Below are positions 7,974-17,564 of a stretch of DNA of 64,000 bases, piece after piece; position 1 is the first letter of the stretch, and the number at the start of each line of letters is the position of its first letter. The notes below the pieces were generated by a model. That model made no database searches. It saw only the letters and a program-made list of their open reading frames with translations, and was not told the DNA's origin. A program made the translations under genes and the position numbers. Source of the stretch: Rhodohalobacter sulfatireducens. GTDB lineage: Bacteria > Bacteroidota > Rhodothermia > Balneolales > Balneolaceae. The stretch spans positions 372,001-436,000 of the forward strand of contig NZ_JAKLWS010000001.1 of the NCBI RefSeq assembly GCF_022012475.1, written 5' to 3'.

Positions 7974-8624
7974 ATGGTTGGTCAGAAAGACAAATATTAC
8001 ATTTTGATGGGAGATGTAGTCAGGAGCAGTGATTATGAATCAGAGAAATTGGGGAAAACTCTCAAAGAATTGGTTCATTCAGCTAACAAAGATCTCAGAA
8101 AAAAAACGTTATCCCCTTACACAGTAACGCTGGGTGATGAATTTCAGGGAGTAACAAAGTCACTTGAATCCGGTATTGAAACGTTATTCTATTTCGAAGA
8201 GGAACGACTTGCTAAAGAGCTGGATTTCAAACTGCACTATGTCCTTCATTTTGGAAAAATTAACACAGAGATCAACCGGGAAACATCGTATGGAATGCTT
8301 GGCGAAGGCTTAACCGAGGCTCGAAAAAAACTAACGGCAAAAAAAAGAGATCGAAGGCGATTTAACTTCAGCCTGGAACAAAAAGAACAATCCGAACAGT
8401 TAAATAGACTTTTTGAGGTTTTAGAAGGCATCACTGAAAAATGGAAGTTGGATGACTTTGCCCTCATTCTAGATATGATCCAAAGTGATAATGATCAAGA
8501 AGTTGGAGAAAAGCACGGCAAAGACCGGTCCCAAATTTACCGGCGCCGTAAAACACTCATGATTCATGAATATAATCTCCTGAAGGAATCAATAAGAACC
8601 ATAATCAAAACGAAATCATCATGA
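7974..8624 (+). CDS. satD: SatD family protein with C-terminal helix-turn-helix
   Basis: A 216-residue protein. The N-terminal YYILMGDVVRSSDYES, the TLGDEFQGVTKS motif and the middle LHYVLHFGKINTEINRETSYGMLGEGLTEARK match the SatD family (named from an acid-tolerance locus of Streptococcus mutans). The end, about residues 172-205 (QEVGEKHGKDRSQIYRRRKTL), reads as a DNA-binding helix-turn-helix. The biochemical role of the family is unknown; the GDVVRSS/GDEFQG motifs recall nucleotide-binding regulators. It overlaps the next gene by four bases (ATGA), so the two are translationally coupled. The upstream TGCATCAA repeats suggest autoregulation. Confidence 0.85.
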   Translation: MVGQKDKYYILMGDVVRSSDYESEKLGKTLKELVHSANKDLRKKTLSPYTVTLGDEFQGVTKSLESGIETLFYFEEERLAKELDFKLHYVLHFGKINTEINRETSYGMLGEGLTEARKKLTAKKRDRRRFNFSLEQKEQSEQLNRLFEVLEGITEKWKLDDFALILDMIQSDNDQEVGEKHGKDRSQIYRRRKTLMIHEYNLLKESIRTIIKTKSS

Positions 8625-8941
8625 ACTTGTTTTGGTTAGTCCTTTCATATTTGATTGTAGAAAGCATCATCAACGGGGTATTTCATATTGTCAGCAGAAA
8701 ATTGAAATCGGATGAGAAGCGTGGCAGATCCATTCTAAAAGGAGTTTTAGAACGGCTCTTTCTTGTCGTTGGCCTGGTTCTTGGTTATCCACAGGTTATC
8801 ATTGCGTTTGGGGCCTTAAAAATCGGAACCCGTTTCCAGAGAAGCAGCAATGTCTCCAATGATTATTTCCTGATCGGAAACTTTATCTCTCTGCTGACTG
8901 CCATTCTGTACAGCCAATTGGCGATTTTCTTGATGAACTGA
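8621..8941 (+). CDS. Small integral membrane protein coupled to satD
   Basis: A 106-residue protein with about three membrane segments: residues 2-20, roughly 48-68 (LFLVVGLVLGYPQVIIAFGALK) and 85-104. I do not recognise a characterised family. Small membrane proteins overlapping satD occur in other genomes, so a functional pair is likely. The ATGA overlap with satD means the two are made together. The motif GALKIGTRFQ between helices 2 and 3 is the most polar stretch and may face the cytoplasm. Confidence 0.75.
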   Translation: MNLFWLVLSYLIVESIINGVFHIVSRKLKSDEKRGRSILKGVLERLFLVVGLVLGYPQVIIAFGALKIGTRFQRSSNVSNDYFLIGNFISLLTAILYSQLAIFLMN

Positions 8942-9081
8942 GTTTTAGCTACCACAAGAATAGTTGGGCCAGATTGTAAAGCTCTGGATCAGGTTGAGTT
9001 GGCTTGATTCACCCATTGGTTTACCTCCAGTTCCCACTCAGATCGGTTTTGCAATACAATTAATACCTGTGCGGTGATAAT

Positions 9082-9222
9082 TTAAGAGAACTCAATCTTC
9101 ATAACCCTCAAAGGCAACTCCCCAGCCATCCACTCAAAATCTTTGTCATTCTGTAAAAACTCTACTTCATGTTCGATACACCAACTGCTAATCAGCATAT
9201 CTACGGTTTTGCGAATGTTCAT
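9082..9222 (-). pseudogene. VapC-like PIN toxin remnant (C-terminal third)
   Basis: The minus strand encodes 46 residues from ATG 9222 to TAA 9082: MNIRKTVDMLISSWC...LQNDKDFEWMAGELPLRVM. The RKT-D-LI--WCIEH...LLQNDKDF pattern is the C-terminal part of PIN/VapC toxins, including the last acidic metal ligands. The N-terminal catalytic Asp region and any VapB antitoxin are missing, so it is a decayed copy. Its 5' end abuts the promoter of the Phd/ParE pair on the other strand, so that module's arrival may have truncated it. Confidence 0.65.
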
Positions 9223-9257
9223 AAAAAAATAATCGTAATTAATTATTGTTCTAAATT

Positions 9258-9277
9258 TTGTACATTATTCAGTACAA
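9258..9277. promoter_or_regulatory. Palindromic operator upstream of toxin-antitoxin pair
   Basis: TTGTAC (9258-9263) and GTACAA (9272-9277) form a perfect inverted repeat with an 8-base spacer, 20 bases upstream of the antitoxin ATG. Phd/YefM antitoxins typically bind such sites to repress their own operon, with the toxin as co-repressor. Confidence 0.65.
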
Positions 9278-9297
9278 ACCAAATTGTATTTACCATT

Positions 9298-9582
9298 ATG
9301 TCACACATTCAACTGGATCGCGATATACGGTCGCTTTCGGAATTCAGAGCAAATGCAGCTTCATTTATTGAGCAGGTAAAATCAGAGCATCGTCCTTTGA
9401 TTCTTACACAACATGGAAAAAGCTCGGCTGTGTTGATTGATGTGGAAGACTATCAAAAACTGCTTGATAAGATTCAGCTTCTTGAAGAGATCGCAGGCGC
9501 GAAGAAAGAATTGGAAGAAGGTAACGGGACTGACCATAAAGAGTTTATGAATGAACTGAGAGCCCAATATTCGAGTTCATGA
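9298..9582 (+). CDS. Phd/YefM family antitoxin
   Basis: A 94-residue protein. The N-terminal IRSLSEFRANAASFIEQVKSEHRPLILTQHGKSSAVLIDVEDYQKLL is the classic Phd/YefM DNA-binding fold, and the C-terminal acidic helix (EEIAGAKKELEEGNG...) should wrap and inhibit the toxin. ATG 9298 is chosen because the domain begins directly after it; the open frame back to 9169 is non-family sequence crossing the operator. It overlaps the toxin start by four bases (ATGA), the usual coupling for these modules. Confidence 0.9.
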   Translation: MSHIQLDRDIRSLSEFRANAASFIEQVKSEHRPLILTQHGKSSAVLIDVEDYQKLLDKIQLLEEIAGAKKELEEGNGTDHKEFMNELRAQYSSS

Positions 9583-9872
9583 ACATTGTCTGGTCGCCCA
9601 CAGCGCAGAATAAAATCAAAGAGATCCTCGAATACATCTCAGAAGATAACCCAAGTGCAGCATTAAATCTTATCAACGATTTTGAGAGAAAGGTCGAGAA
9701 TCTGAGGGAAAATCCTGAGTCAGGAAGAATCATCAATGAAATCACAAATCCAAGTATCAGGGAGTTGGTTGTCCATGAGAACTACGGAATCATCTACGAG
9801 ATTGGAGATGATGTAATTGAAATTTTGACCGTTCGTCACTTCAGGCAAAATTTCTCAGCAGATAAATTCTAA
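9579..9872 (+). CDS. ParE/RelE superfamily toxin
   Basis: A 97-residue protein starting MNIVWSPTAQNKIKEILEYISEDNPSAALNLINDFERKVENLRENPESGRIINE. This matches the ParE/RelE toxin fold: N-terminal strand, two long helices, then a beta sheet with REL, YEI and ILTVRHFRQNF. ParE members poison gyrase and RelE members cleave mRNA; the long helical pair and lack of clear RelE catalytic residues favour ParE-like, but this is not certain. It is coupled to the antitoxin and followed by a strong terminator. Confidence 0.88.
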   Translation: MNIVWSPTAQNKIKEILEYISEDNPSAALNLINDFERKVENLRENPESGRIINEITNPSIRELVVHENYGIIYEIGDDVIEILTVRHFRQNFSADKF

Positions 9873-9946
9873 CACTTTTTCACACAAAAAAACTAAATAG
9901 TACTCCCCACCTTTTTTATCCGTACCTTAAGGCTCATTTATTTCTT

Positions 9947-9980
9947 AGCCCGACTTTAAATGTTAAAGCCGGGCTTTTTT
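9947..9980 (+). terminator. Rho-independent terminator after toxin-antitoxin operon
   Basis: AGCCCGACTTT (9947-9957) pairs with AAAGCCGGGCT (9965-9975), one base unpaired, followed by TTTTT. It sits 75 bases after the toxin stop and 16 bases before the helicase ATG, so it may also act as a leader hairpin for the helicase. Confidence 0.85.
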
Positions 9981-9995
9981 CATTTTATACATATT

Positions 9996-11243
9996 ATGTC
10001 ATTTAAATCATTGAATATCACAGATCCTATCCTTAGATCTCTAAACGAAGAAGGATATTCTACCCCCACACCCATTCAATCAAGAGCGATACCCATTGCC
10101 CTGGAAGGCAAGGACCTTTTGGCGAGTGCTCAGACTGGAACCGGAAAGACTGCCGCGTTTGCAATCCCAATTTTACAGAACCTGGGAGCCAATCAACAAA
10201 AAAGAGGACAGAAGAAAATCAGGAGTTTGATAGTAACCCCCACACGGGAACTGGCCATCCAGATTGACGAAAGTTTTAAAAGTTACGGACGATATACTGG
10301 ACTATACACTACCGTTGTTTATGGCGGAGTGAGTCAAAAACGCCAGGTGAAGCAACTGAAAAATGGCGTGGATATTCTCACAGCCACTCCTGGACGACTC
10401 CTTGACTTGATGAACCAGAGACATATCTCCCTTTCAGATGTTGAAGTGTTTGTATTAGACGAAGCAGACCGAATGCTCGATATGGGTTTTATTCACGATA
10501 TTAAAAAAATCAGGAAAGCTCTGCCGAACAAACACCAGACGCTTTTCTTCTCTGCTACGCTGCCGAATTCGATCTTAAAGCTGGCGAACTCCCTCCTGCA
10601 CAATCCTGCAAAAGTGGAGATTGAGCCGGAATCACCGACTGTAGATACCATTACACAGGGACTCTATTTCGTAGAGAAAGGCAACAAGAAAAACCTGTTG
10701 ATCAATATTTTGAAGGATGCGGGAATTGAATCCGCACTGGTCTTTACCCGAACTAAGCGGAACGCCAATAAAGTGGTTCAAATTCTGAACAAGAAGAATA
10801 TTAATGCAGAGGCGATTCACGGAAATAAGTCTCAGTCCGCACGACAGCGAGCGTTGGGCAATTTTAAAGATCAAAAAACACGAGTACTTGTGGCGACAGA
10901 CATTGCCGCCCGTGGTATTGACGTGGATGAGTTGAAGTACGTGATCAACTACGAGATCCCGAATGAACCGGAGACCTATGTTCACCGAATCGGACGAACC
11001 GGACGAGCTGGAGCTGACGGTACGGCTCTCTCATTCGTCGACTCCGTTGAACGAGCGTACATTCGCGATATCCAAAAGCTTATCGGCAAACAGATTCCCG
11101 TCATTGATGAGCATGAATTTGCTACCGTTAATGGTGGTTCGTCTGGTTCGCAAAACAATCAGCGACCTTCAAACCAAGGCCGGCGTAAGAAGAGGAAAAA
11201 ACGACCCTCAGGCCGAAATTGGAAAAACCGAAGCACAAGATAG
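9996..11243 (+). CDS. rhlE: DEAD-box RNA helicase, RhlE type
   Basis: A 415-residue helicase. It has a Q motif near the start (FKSLNITDPILRSLNEEGYSTPTPIQ), motif I AQTGTGKT, PTRELAIQ, TPGRLLDL, DEAD (VLDEADRMLDMGF), the SAT motif, and C-terminal ATDIAARGIDV and HRIGRTGRAG. A basic tail rich in Arg/Lys (RRKKRKKRPSGR) gives non-specific RNA binding. It should unwind structured RNA in ribosome assembly, decay or cold adaptation. ATG 9996 is used because the frame upstream to 9960 only translates the preceding terminator. The CDS is followed by an intergenic hairpin at 11255. Confidence 0.93.
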   Translation: MSFKSLNITDPILRSLNEEGYSTPTPIQSRAIPIALEGKDLLASAQTGTGKTAAFAIPILQNLGANQQKRGQKKIRSLIVTPTRELAIQIDESFKSYGRYTGLYTTVVYGGVSQKRQVKQLKNGVDILTATPGRLLDLMNQRHISLSDVEVFVLDEADRMLDMGFIHDIKKIRKALPNKHQTLFFSATLPNSILKLANSLLHNPAKVEIEPESPTVDTITQGLYFVEKGNKKNLLINILKDAGIESALVFTRTKRNANKVVQILNKKNINAEAIHGNKSQSARQRALGNFKDQKTRVLVATDIAARGIDVDELKYVINYEIPNEPETYVHRIGRTGRAGADGTALSFVDSVERAYIRDIQKLIGKQIPVIDEHEFATVNGGSSGSQNNQRPSNQGRRKKRKKRPSGRNWKNRSTR

Positions 11244-11254
11244 ATTTTAAAATT

Positions 11255-11300
11255 GCCACAGAGGCACGGAGTTCTTTGAGCTTTCTCTGTTTCTGTGGTT
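11255..11300. repeat. CACAGAG-type inverted repeat, possible terminator
   Basis: CCACAGAGGCACGGAG is mirrored, imperfectly, by CTCTGTTTCTGTGG and followed by TTTTT. It resembles a dispersed intergenic repeat and may terminate the helicase transcript. Confidence 0.5.
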
Positions 11301-11404
11301 TTTAAATAAACACAGCACGTTTTATAGCAGACAAGTCTAACAAAAGAATCGAACCAGATTACGTTACCTGGCTATGATGCTTTGCCAATCATCCTTCGTT
11401 CGTT

Positions 11405-12892
11405 TTATGCCAGTATATCAGTAACCACATGTCCGTGCACATCTGTAAGACGGAAATCTCGTCCTTGGTGGAAGTAGGTTAATTCCTCGTGATCAAGTCC
11501 CATCTGGTGCAGAATCGTTGCCTGGAGGTCATGAATATGCACACGGTCCTTAATACCTGCATATCCAATTTCGTCAGTCTCACCATATGTCGTACCCCCC
11601 TTTACACCCCCACCGGCCATCCAAACGCTGAACGCCTCGGTATGATGATCCCGGCCCATAAACGGCATCTCTTGACCGTCCCGGTTTTCCTGCATGGGGG
11701 TTCGGCCGAATTCTCCGCCCCAGACAACCAATGTTTCTTCCAGGAGCCCGCGTTGTTTGAGATCCTTAATCAGGGCTGTCATCGGCTGGTCTATCTGACG
11801 GCATTTATCCCTGAAACCGGCATCGATACCCGTTTCTTCATTCGTTCCGTGAGAGTCCCATCCCCAATCGAATAATTGCACAAAGCGTACATCTTTTTCT
11901 ACTAATCGCCGAGCCAGCAGGCAGTTGTTGGCAAAAGAGGTTTCACCCGGTTCGGTTCCGTACATTTCGTGGATATAATCAGGTTCATCTGATATGTTCA
12001 TCACATCTGGAACAGATGTCTGCATCCGAAACGCCATCTCATATTGAGATATCCGGGTCAAAATCTCAGGATCGCCAACCTCTTCATGCTCTTTTCGGTT
12101 CACATTATTGATCGCATCAATCACCTTTTTGCGAAGGTTGCGATCTACTCCGTCAGGGTTTGATGCATACAGCACCGGGTCTCCCTTTGAGCGACACTGA
12201 ACGCCCTGGTATACGGAGGGCAGAAAACCACTTCCCCAGGCACTTTTTCCGGCACTTGGGGTTTTTCCTCCCGAAACCAATACCATGAATCCCGGCAGAT
12301 TTTCGTTTTCGCTGCCCAGTCCATAAGTCACCCAAGAACCAATGCTGGGACGGCCCAATCGGGGGCTGCCGGTTTGCATGAGTAACTGAGCCGGTGCATG
12401 GTTGAACTCATCTGTGTGCATCGATTTTATGATCGCCACATCATCCACGACCGTAGAAAAATGGGGAAGCAGATCGGAGACCATGGTTCCCGATTCCCCG
12501 CGTTTTTCAAAATTCGCTTGTGGTCCCATCATTTTGGGTACTCCCTCGATAAATGCAAACTGTTTTCCCTCCAGCAGCGAAGGCGGACAATCTTTGCCAT
12601 GCAGTTTTTGCAGTTCCGGTTTATAATCAAATAGTTCCAGCTGAGAGGGAGCACCGGCCATATGCAGGTAGATGATCCGCTTGGCCTTAGGCACAAAATG
12701 GGGTAGTTTCGGAAAAAGTGGGTGATTGCCACCCTTATTATCAACAAAAGTGCCATCTGAAGATGAAAAGGGATTACAGCCTGTCATAGCTGCAAATGCC
12801 AATCCTCCAAGTCCAAGCGAGCACTTTTTCAGGAAGTGCCGGCGGGTTTGAGCTTCAAGCTTTTTGTGTCGGAGCTCTTCGAAAATATCCAT
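11405..12892 (-). CDS. DUF1501 family protein with Tat signal
   Basis: A 495-residue protein. Twin arginines at residues 17-18 (TRRHFLKK) followed by a glycine-rich hydrophobic core give a Tat signal. The body matches DUF1501, a sulfatase/alkaline-phosphatase-like fold common in Planctomycetes: [67 protein letters not shown] and [23 protein letters not shown]. The substrate is unknown. It follows the DUF1549/DUF1553 gene after 11 bases on the same strand, the arrangement seen in Planctomycetes, so the two are very likely one operon acting outside the cytoplasm. Confidence 0.92.
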   Translation of the reverse strand: MDIFEELRHKKLEAQTRRHFLKKCSLGLGGLAFAAMTGCNPFSSSDGTFVDNKGGNHPLFPKLPHFVPKAKRIIYLHMAGAPSQLELFDYKPELQKLHGKDCPPSLLEGKQFAFIEGVPKMMGPQANFEKRGESGTMVSDLLPHFSTVVDDVAIIKSMHTDEFNHAPAQLLMQTGSPRLGRPSIGSWVTYGLGSENENLPGFMVLVSGGKTPSAGKSAWGSGFLPSVYQGVQCRSKGDPVLYASNPDGVDRNLRKKVIDAINNVNRKEHEEVGDPEILTRISQYEMAFRMQTSVPDVMNISDEPDYIHEMYGTEPGETSFANNCLLARRLVEKDVRFVQLFDWGWDSHGTNEETGIDAGFRDKCRQIDQPMTALIKDLKQRGLLEETLVVWGGEFGRTPMQENRDGQEMPFMGRDHHTEAFSVWMAGGGVKGGTTYGETDEIGYAGIKDRVHIHDLQATILHQMGLDHEELTYFHQGRDFRLTDVHGHVVTDILA

Positions 12893-12903
12893 AATTGTCC
12901 GTT

Positions 12904-15654
12904 TTATGATTTCGTTAAAAATTCATCCAGGTTCATAATGGCATTGGAAACGATTGTCAATGCGGCTAATTCAATGCTTTGCTCGCCCGTCAGTTCTTCA
13001 GCTTCTTTTGGATGTTGCCGGAAATGTACTTTTGTTTCCTGATACAAATACTTTAGATCCTCCAGTTTTTCTGTTCCGATATCCTGTTGTATCGCCAGGC
13101 GGTAGCCGGTTTCTAACTGTTGCTCAATATCATTAGGAGTTTTCTCGAGTATACGCTCGGCCAGTCCTTTAGCAGCTTCCACATACACCGGATCGTTTAA
13201 TGTAACCAGGGCCTGTAAAGGGGTATTCGTATTGATTCTTTCAACGACACAAACCTCCCGGCTGGGGGCGTCAAACGCAATCATTGAAGGATAAGGATTG
13301 GTCCGGCGCCAGTAGGTATATAAGGCACGCCGATATTTGTCTTCACCCTCACTTGTTTTCCATTCAAGGCCACTGTAAACCACTTGCCAAAGCCCCTCCG
13401 GCTGCGGTGGCATCACGCTTGGCCCATACATTTTGTCACTCAATAAACCGGCTACTGCCAATGCCTGATCCCGTACCTGCTCGGCGGTCAGGCGTGTTCT
13501 TGGCCCGCGTGCCAGCAGGCGGTTCTTAGGATCGAGTCTCTGAAGATCAGGACTTACATTTGAAGACTGCCGGTAGGTGGCAGACATCACAATCTGCTTT
13601 AATTGTTTTTTGATACTCCACTTATGTTCATTCATAAATTGCAGTGCCAGCCAGTCGAGCAGTTCCGGGTGGGACGGCAGGTATCCCTGGGATCCAAAAT
13701 CGGACAGAGTTTCAACGATACCTGTTCCAAAAAGTTCAGCCCACAATCGGTTCACCATTACCCGGGCTGTCAGTGGATTCTCATTACTCATCATCCAGCG
13801 TGACAAGCCCAGCCGGTTCTCCGGATATTCCTCTGGCATCGGGTTTAAAATACCTGGCACGCCCGGTTTTACCGTATCCCCGTGTACCATCCAGTTTCCC
13901 CTTTCAAATATCTGCGTGGTTCGCCTGTAGTTGCCTTCCAGCTCTACCATAACAGGTGTTTCTATAGTCTCTTTAGAATTTAAGAGAGCATGTAAATTAT
14001 CGAGTGTTTCTTCATGGCCGGGTTGCCCGTTACCGGGTAATGATTGGTGAAAGAGTATCCACTCTATATAGTTTAAGTATCCATCATTACCGGGATCATG
14101 AAATACCAGGTAGAGATCGGTCAATTCTTGCTGGGGGGTTATTGGGATAGATGTAATATGAAAACCACCATTACCACTACTTTCATCAGTTTGCATTCGC
14201 CCGATCATGGGTCCATCGGGATTGCCTTTTCTAATCTCAATCACTCCGCTGCTGCTGCTGGTGCTGGAACGAATAAACATGCGATCTTTGCCCCTCAAGT
14301 CTGCATCTTTAATTCGTGCAACCCCATTATGTTTTACGGCCAGGTAGTTGTTGGTCGAGGTAATGGTACCATTCCTGACCTCATCAAATGAGTGGCCATG
14401 AATCTTTGGTTCAGCTATACGTATCAGTTCGACAAATCTATCTATTTTCTGATTTGATACCTCCGGCTCATCAATTTGACTTTCGATCCACTGTTTAATC
14501 TCGTCGAGTTGTTGCTGATCCGTTTCACTTTTAAACGTTGTAAGCGTAGGAGCTTCACTGGGTACATCCTCATCGGCGGTATTGTTGAAATATGCGTATG
14601 ATCTGTAAAAATCTTCAAACCGTATGGGGTCGTATGGGTGTGCGTGGCACTGCACACATTCCATAGTTGTGGCAAGCCAGACATTCCAGGTTGTATTCAC
14701 GCGATCAATGACAGCTGCCACCCGAAATTCCTCATCATTTGTACCGCCTTCATCATTATTCATGGTATTCCGATGAAATGCGGTCGCAATAATTTGCTGG
14801 TCCGTCGGGTTGGGCAAAAGGTCACCGGCCAACTGTTCAATAGTAAAGTCGTCGTAAGGTTTATCTTCATTGAAGGCATTAATCAGCCAGTCACGATATT
14901 GCCAGATATTTCGGTGACCGTCTTTTTCATATCCCTTGGAGTCGGCATATCTGGCAAGGTCCATCCACATCGCTGCCCAGCGCTCTCCATATCGCGGGGA
15001 GTCTAAAAGCCGGTTTACTACCTTTTCGTAAGCGTCCGGGCTATCGTCATTCAAGAAGGTTTCGAGTTGCTTTTGGGTAGGCGGGAGGCCGGTCAGATCC
15101 AGTGTCACTCGCCGCAACAAGGTTGCTTTATCAGCTCGCAGGGAGGGTTTCAGGTCCCGGTCATGCAAACCCCGAAGTATAAACCGGTCAATGTCGTTTT
15201 CGACCCAGCCGGAGTTTACCTGAGGCGGAGAAACCGGTTGAGGTTTTTGATAGGCCCAGTGCTCCCCCCACTTGGCTCCCTGCTCAATCCATTGGGTTAG
15301 TAGTTCAATTTTATCTGCTGATAACGGTTCTCCCTCAGGAGGCATCCGTTCTTCAGGGTTTGGATGATTGATACGACGAATCATCTCACTTTCTTCCGGG
15401 TTGCCCGGTACAATGGCTGGCTTTCCAGATTCATTGGGGCTATAGGCCTCCTCTTGAAACAGAAGGCTGAACCCACTTGACCTCTTTACTCCGCCGTGAC
15501 AAGCAATACACTGATTATTGAGAATGGGCTTTATGTCTTTGTTATAATCAACTGTCTTTTCGTGGGAATTAATAATATATACCCCACCAAAAAGTAAAAT
15601 CACTCCGGATAAAAGGAGGAATAAGTATTTTTTTTCTGTAAAAATATCAGACAT
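12904..15654 (-). CDS. DUF1549/DUF1553 protein with N-terminal cytochrome c domain
   Basis: A 916-residue protein. It has a membrane anchor at about residues 10-28, then a planctomycete-type cytochrome c domain with haem motif C-I-A-C-H at 49-53 and the distal part [22 protein letters not shown]1549 follows (DRFILRGL...[38 protein letters not shown]), with [12 protein letters not shown], a lamin-like middle section, and C-terminal DUF1553 ([29 protein letters not shown]...MSATYRQSS). Such proteins are thought to process complex polysaccharides or related compounds at the cell surface, without a defined reaction. It heads the two-gene unit with DUF1501. Confidence 0.92.
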   Translation of the reverse strand: MSDIFTEKKYLFLLLSGVILLFGGVYIINSHEKTVDYNKDIKPILNNQCIACHGGVKRSSGFSLLFQEEAYSPNESGKPAIVPGNPEESEMIRRINHPNPEERMPPEGEPLSADKIELLTQWIEQGAKWGEHWAYQKPQPVSPPQVNSGWVENDIDRFILRGLHDRDLKPSLRADKATLLRRVTLDLTGLPPTQKQLETFLNDDSPDAYEKVVNRLLDSPRYGERWAAMWMDLARYADSKGYEKDGHRNIWQYRDWLINAFNEDKPYDDFTIEQLAGDLLPNPTDQQIIATAFHRNTMNNDEGGTNDEEFRVAAVIDRVNTTWNVWLATTMECVQCHAHPYDPIRFEDFYRSYAYFNNTADEDVPSEAPTLTTFKSETDQQQLDEIKQWIESQIDEPEVSNQKIDRFVELIRIAEPKIHGHSFDEVRNGTITSTNNYLAVKHNGVARIKDADLRGKDRMFIRSSTSSSSGVIEIRKGNPDGPMIGRMQTDESSGNGGFHITSIPITPQQELTDLYLVFHDPGNDGYLNYIEWILFHQSLPGNGQPGHEETLDNLHALLNSKETIETPVMVELEGNYRRTTQIFERGNWMVHGDTVKPGVPGILNPMPEEYPENRLGLSRWMMSNENPLTARVMVNRLWAELFGTGIVETLSDFGSQGYLPSHPELLDWLALQFMNEHKWSIKKQLKQIVMSATYRQSSNVSPDLQRLDPKNRLLARGPRTRLTAEQVRDQALAVAGLLSDKMYGPSVMPPQPEGLWQVVYSGLEWKTSEGEDKYRRALYTYWRRTNPYPSMIAFDAPSREVCVVERINTNTPLQALVTLNDPVYVEAAKGLAERILEKTPNDIEQQLETGYRLAIQQDIGTEKLEDLKYLYQETKVHFRQHPKEAEELTGEQSIELAALTIVSNAIMNLDEFLTKS

Positions 15655-15879
15655 AAATTATTGTAATTTAATAATTTTGAGACATTTTGAATGCCAAACA
15701 AAATGTAGTATCTCTAAAAAACATTTAAGTAAAAATCAGAAGATGTCATATATAATTATTAAACAGTAGTATTGGAACCTATTGCAATCATCTTACCTTC
15801 ATGCTTTAAGCTGACTCTACGTTAAGAGTATATCACAAAAATTTTTTTTTCAAAACTTTTTGAAAATTATCTAAACGAA

Positions 15880-16548
15880 ATGAAAAACAACCGAAACACT
15901 CTCGCCGCATTATTTGATATGGACGGCGTCATTGTTCACACCAATCCCTATCACAAGAAAGCATTTAAGATATTTCTCGATAAGCATGATATCTCTATCA
16001 GTGACCAGGAGCTGAAGGATCATGTGTATGGGCGCACAAATGCAGAGATTTTCCCATATATCTTCAAGGACAAATACACTCCGGAAAAAGGCGAAGAATG
16101 GGCAAACGAAAAAGAAGCTATATTCCGTGATCTCTACAAGAAAGATGTTGAACCTGTACCTGGGTTGATCGGCTTTTTGGATGAACTCCAGCGACGAGAG
16201 ATTAAAGCTGCAGTTGGAACTTCGGCCCCCATAGAGAATTTGAATTTCATTATGGACAGCCTGGATCTTCGCCACTATTTCGATGCTTTCTTGCACTCGG
16301 CCGATGTATCGGAAGGAAAGCCCAATCCTGAGATTTATCTAAAAGCGGCTGATCGATTGGAAATAGACCCGAAATTCTGTGTGGTTTTTGAGGATTCAGT
16401 TGCCGGTGTAAAAGCGGGCCTCAATGCCGGTATGATAGTGGTGGGGGTGGCAACAACGCATACACCGGATGAATTTAATGGGGCTCATTTGGTGATTGAA
16501 GATTTTGAGGGGTTGACAATGGAGCAACTTTTCAGTCTATTTCAATGA
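15880..16548 (+). CDS. HAD-superfamily phosphatase/beta-phosphoglucomutase-like
   Basis: A 222-residue HAD hydrolase. Motif I is FDMDGVIVHTNP, with the nucleophile Asp and acid/base Asp at DMD, and the HKKAF cap follows. Motif II is VGTSAP, motif III is EGKPNPEIYL, and motif IV is VFEDSVAGVKAGLNAGM. The helical cap between motifs I and II is the subfamily I type, as in beta-phosphoglucomutase and related sugar phosphatases. The choice between mutase and phosphatase cannot be made from sequence. It starts 225 bases downstream of the divergent DUF1549 gene; the methyltransferase follows 60 bases later on the same strand. Confidence 0.9.
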   Translation: MKNNRNTLAALFDMDGVIVHTNPYHKKAFKIFLDKHDISISDQELKDHVYGRTNAEIFPYIFKDKYTPEKGEEWANEKEAIFRDLYKKDVEPVPGLIGFLDELQRREIKAAVGTSAPIENLNFIMDSLDLRHYFDAFLHSADVSEGKPNPEIYLKAADRLEIDPKFCVVFEDSVAGVKAGLNAGMIVVGVATTHTPDEFNGAHLVIEDFEGLTMEQLFSLFQ

Positions 16549-16608
16549 TGAAATTGTGCAAATTGATTTGTAATGATGCCCGATAACTTTCAATAAAATT
16601 TTGACAAG

Positions 16609-17244
16609 ATGAGAAATAACTATGTAACACTGCCGGGAAAATGGAAGCATAGTTTTCTAACAATTTTGACAATGCTGTTGGTCGCCAGTTGTTCAACAGC
16701 CCAGCAAAACTCCGCAGACATTGAATGGCTGATCGAATCACTGCAAATTACCGAAGGTTCCGTTATCGCTGATATTGGTGCGGGTGATGGAGATCAAAGT
16801 ATAGAGCTGGCACAATATGTTGGTTCTGAGGGCCATATCTACAGTACAGAGATTGGTGAGGAGTCTCTTCAAAATCTCCGGAGAAGTATTGAAGGCTCTG
16901 AATTGAGTAATGTAACGGTATTGGAAGGTCATCCTCAGCGAACCAACTTGCCTGAGGCGTGCTGCGATGGGATCTTTTTGAGGCGAGTGTATCATCATAT
17001 TGGTGATCCGCCTTCTTTTAACGCAAGCTTATTGGAATCCCTGAAACCGGGAGGACGCCTGGCCATTATTGATTTCAGGCCCCGCGGCGAAGAGGCGGAA
17101 CCGGGAGAAAGAGCAGAAGGCGACGAGCACGGAGTAACGCCCGAAACGGTGATAGAAGAGATCACGAGTGTCGGGTTTGAGTTGATTGATTCCCAGGATG
17201 AATCGGGCCGGTTCTACTATATCATGTTTAGTAAACCGGAATAG
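16609..17244 (+). CDS. Class I SAM methyltransferase-like lipoprotein
   Basis: A 211-residue protein with two parts. Residues 1-28 form a lipoprotein signal (hydrophobic core, then LLVASC). The rest is a Rossmann methyltransferase: motif I VIADIGAGDGD, the acidic end of strand 2 (IYSTEIGEE), LRRVYHHIGDP in place of motif IV, KPGGRLAIIDF and a C-terminal substrate-side segment. Closest to UbiE/menaquinone-type folds. SAM is not expected in the periplasm, so either the domain no longer methylates or the signal is not used. Signal-bearing homologues occur in related bacteria, arguing against an annotation accident. Confidence 0.85.
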   Translation: MRNNYVTLPGKWKHSFLTILTMLLVASCSTAQQNSADIEWLIESLQITEGSVIADIGAGDGDQSIELAQYVGSEGHIYSTEIGEESLQNLRRSIEGSELSNVTVLEGHPQRTNLPEACCDGIFLRRVYHHIGDPPSFNASLLESLKPGGRLAIIDFRPRGEEAEPGERAEGDEHGVTPETVIEEITSVGFELIDSQDESGRFYYIMFSKPE

Positions 17245-17564
17245 ATCTAATGAGCATTAGTTCGACATAAAATCTTTCCATCTTTTAAAGTAGGTGAGTC
17301 TGGGATCGTCAAAATCCACAAACAGTTCATTTTACTATAAAGCATAGAGACATATCTTTCATTCGACGACTCCCAATACCCATTGGATTTCACTACTCCG
17401 CTTTGCTCAGGTCGAAATGACAAGGGTGGCTTTGGGCAGCGAAGCGTACAAACAGTACATATCGAATCGAGACATCTCTTTTATACGACACCTCGATGTA
17501 TTGCGGGAAGGCAGAAGGTAAACGAACTATTATATCGTCTCAAAATGAATGTAAGTCAACTGTA
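17245..17564. other. Intergenic gap with decayed dispersed repeats
   Basis: No gene is supported between the methyltransferase stop and the convergent DUF5916 stop. The middle (about 17345-17500) contains two related words around CGAGACATCTCTTTTATACGA and CATAGAGACATATCTTTCATTCGACGA, plus the CACTACTCCGCTTTGCTC...TCGAAATGACAAG type of dispersed repeat found in Bacteroidota intergenic DNA. Confidence 0.5.

Noticed and set aside
8980-9081. Minus-strand peptide continuing in the VapC frame after its stop
   Set aside because: The frame gives about 31 codons of plausible sequence, but VapC proteins end near the stop and I recognise no family.
9169-9297. N-terminal extension of the antitoxin
   Set aside because: It translates the operator and the antisense of the VapC remnant; the Phd domain starts at 9298.
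9960-9995. Longer N-terminus for the RhlE helicase
   Set aside because: The extra codons are the 3' arm and T-tract of the preceding terminator.
13577-13952. Several plus-strand open frames over the DUF1549/DUF1553 gene
   Set aside because: All are antisense to a strongly supported 916-residue protein.
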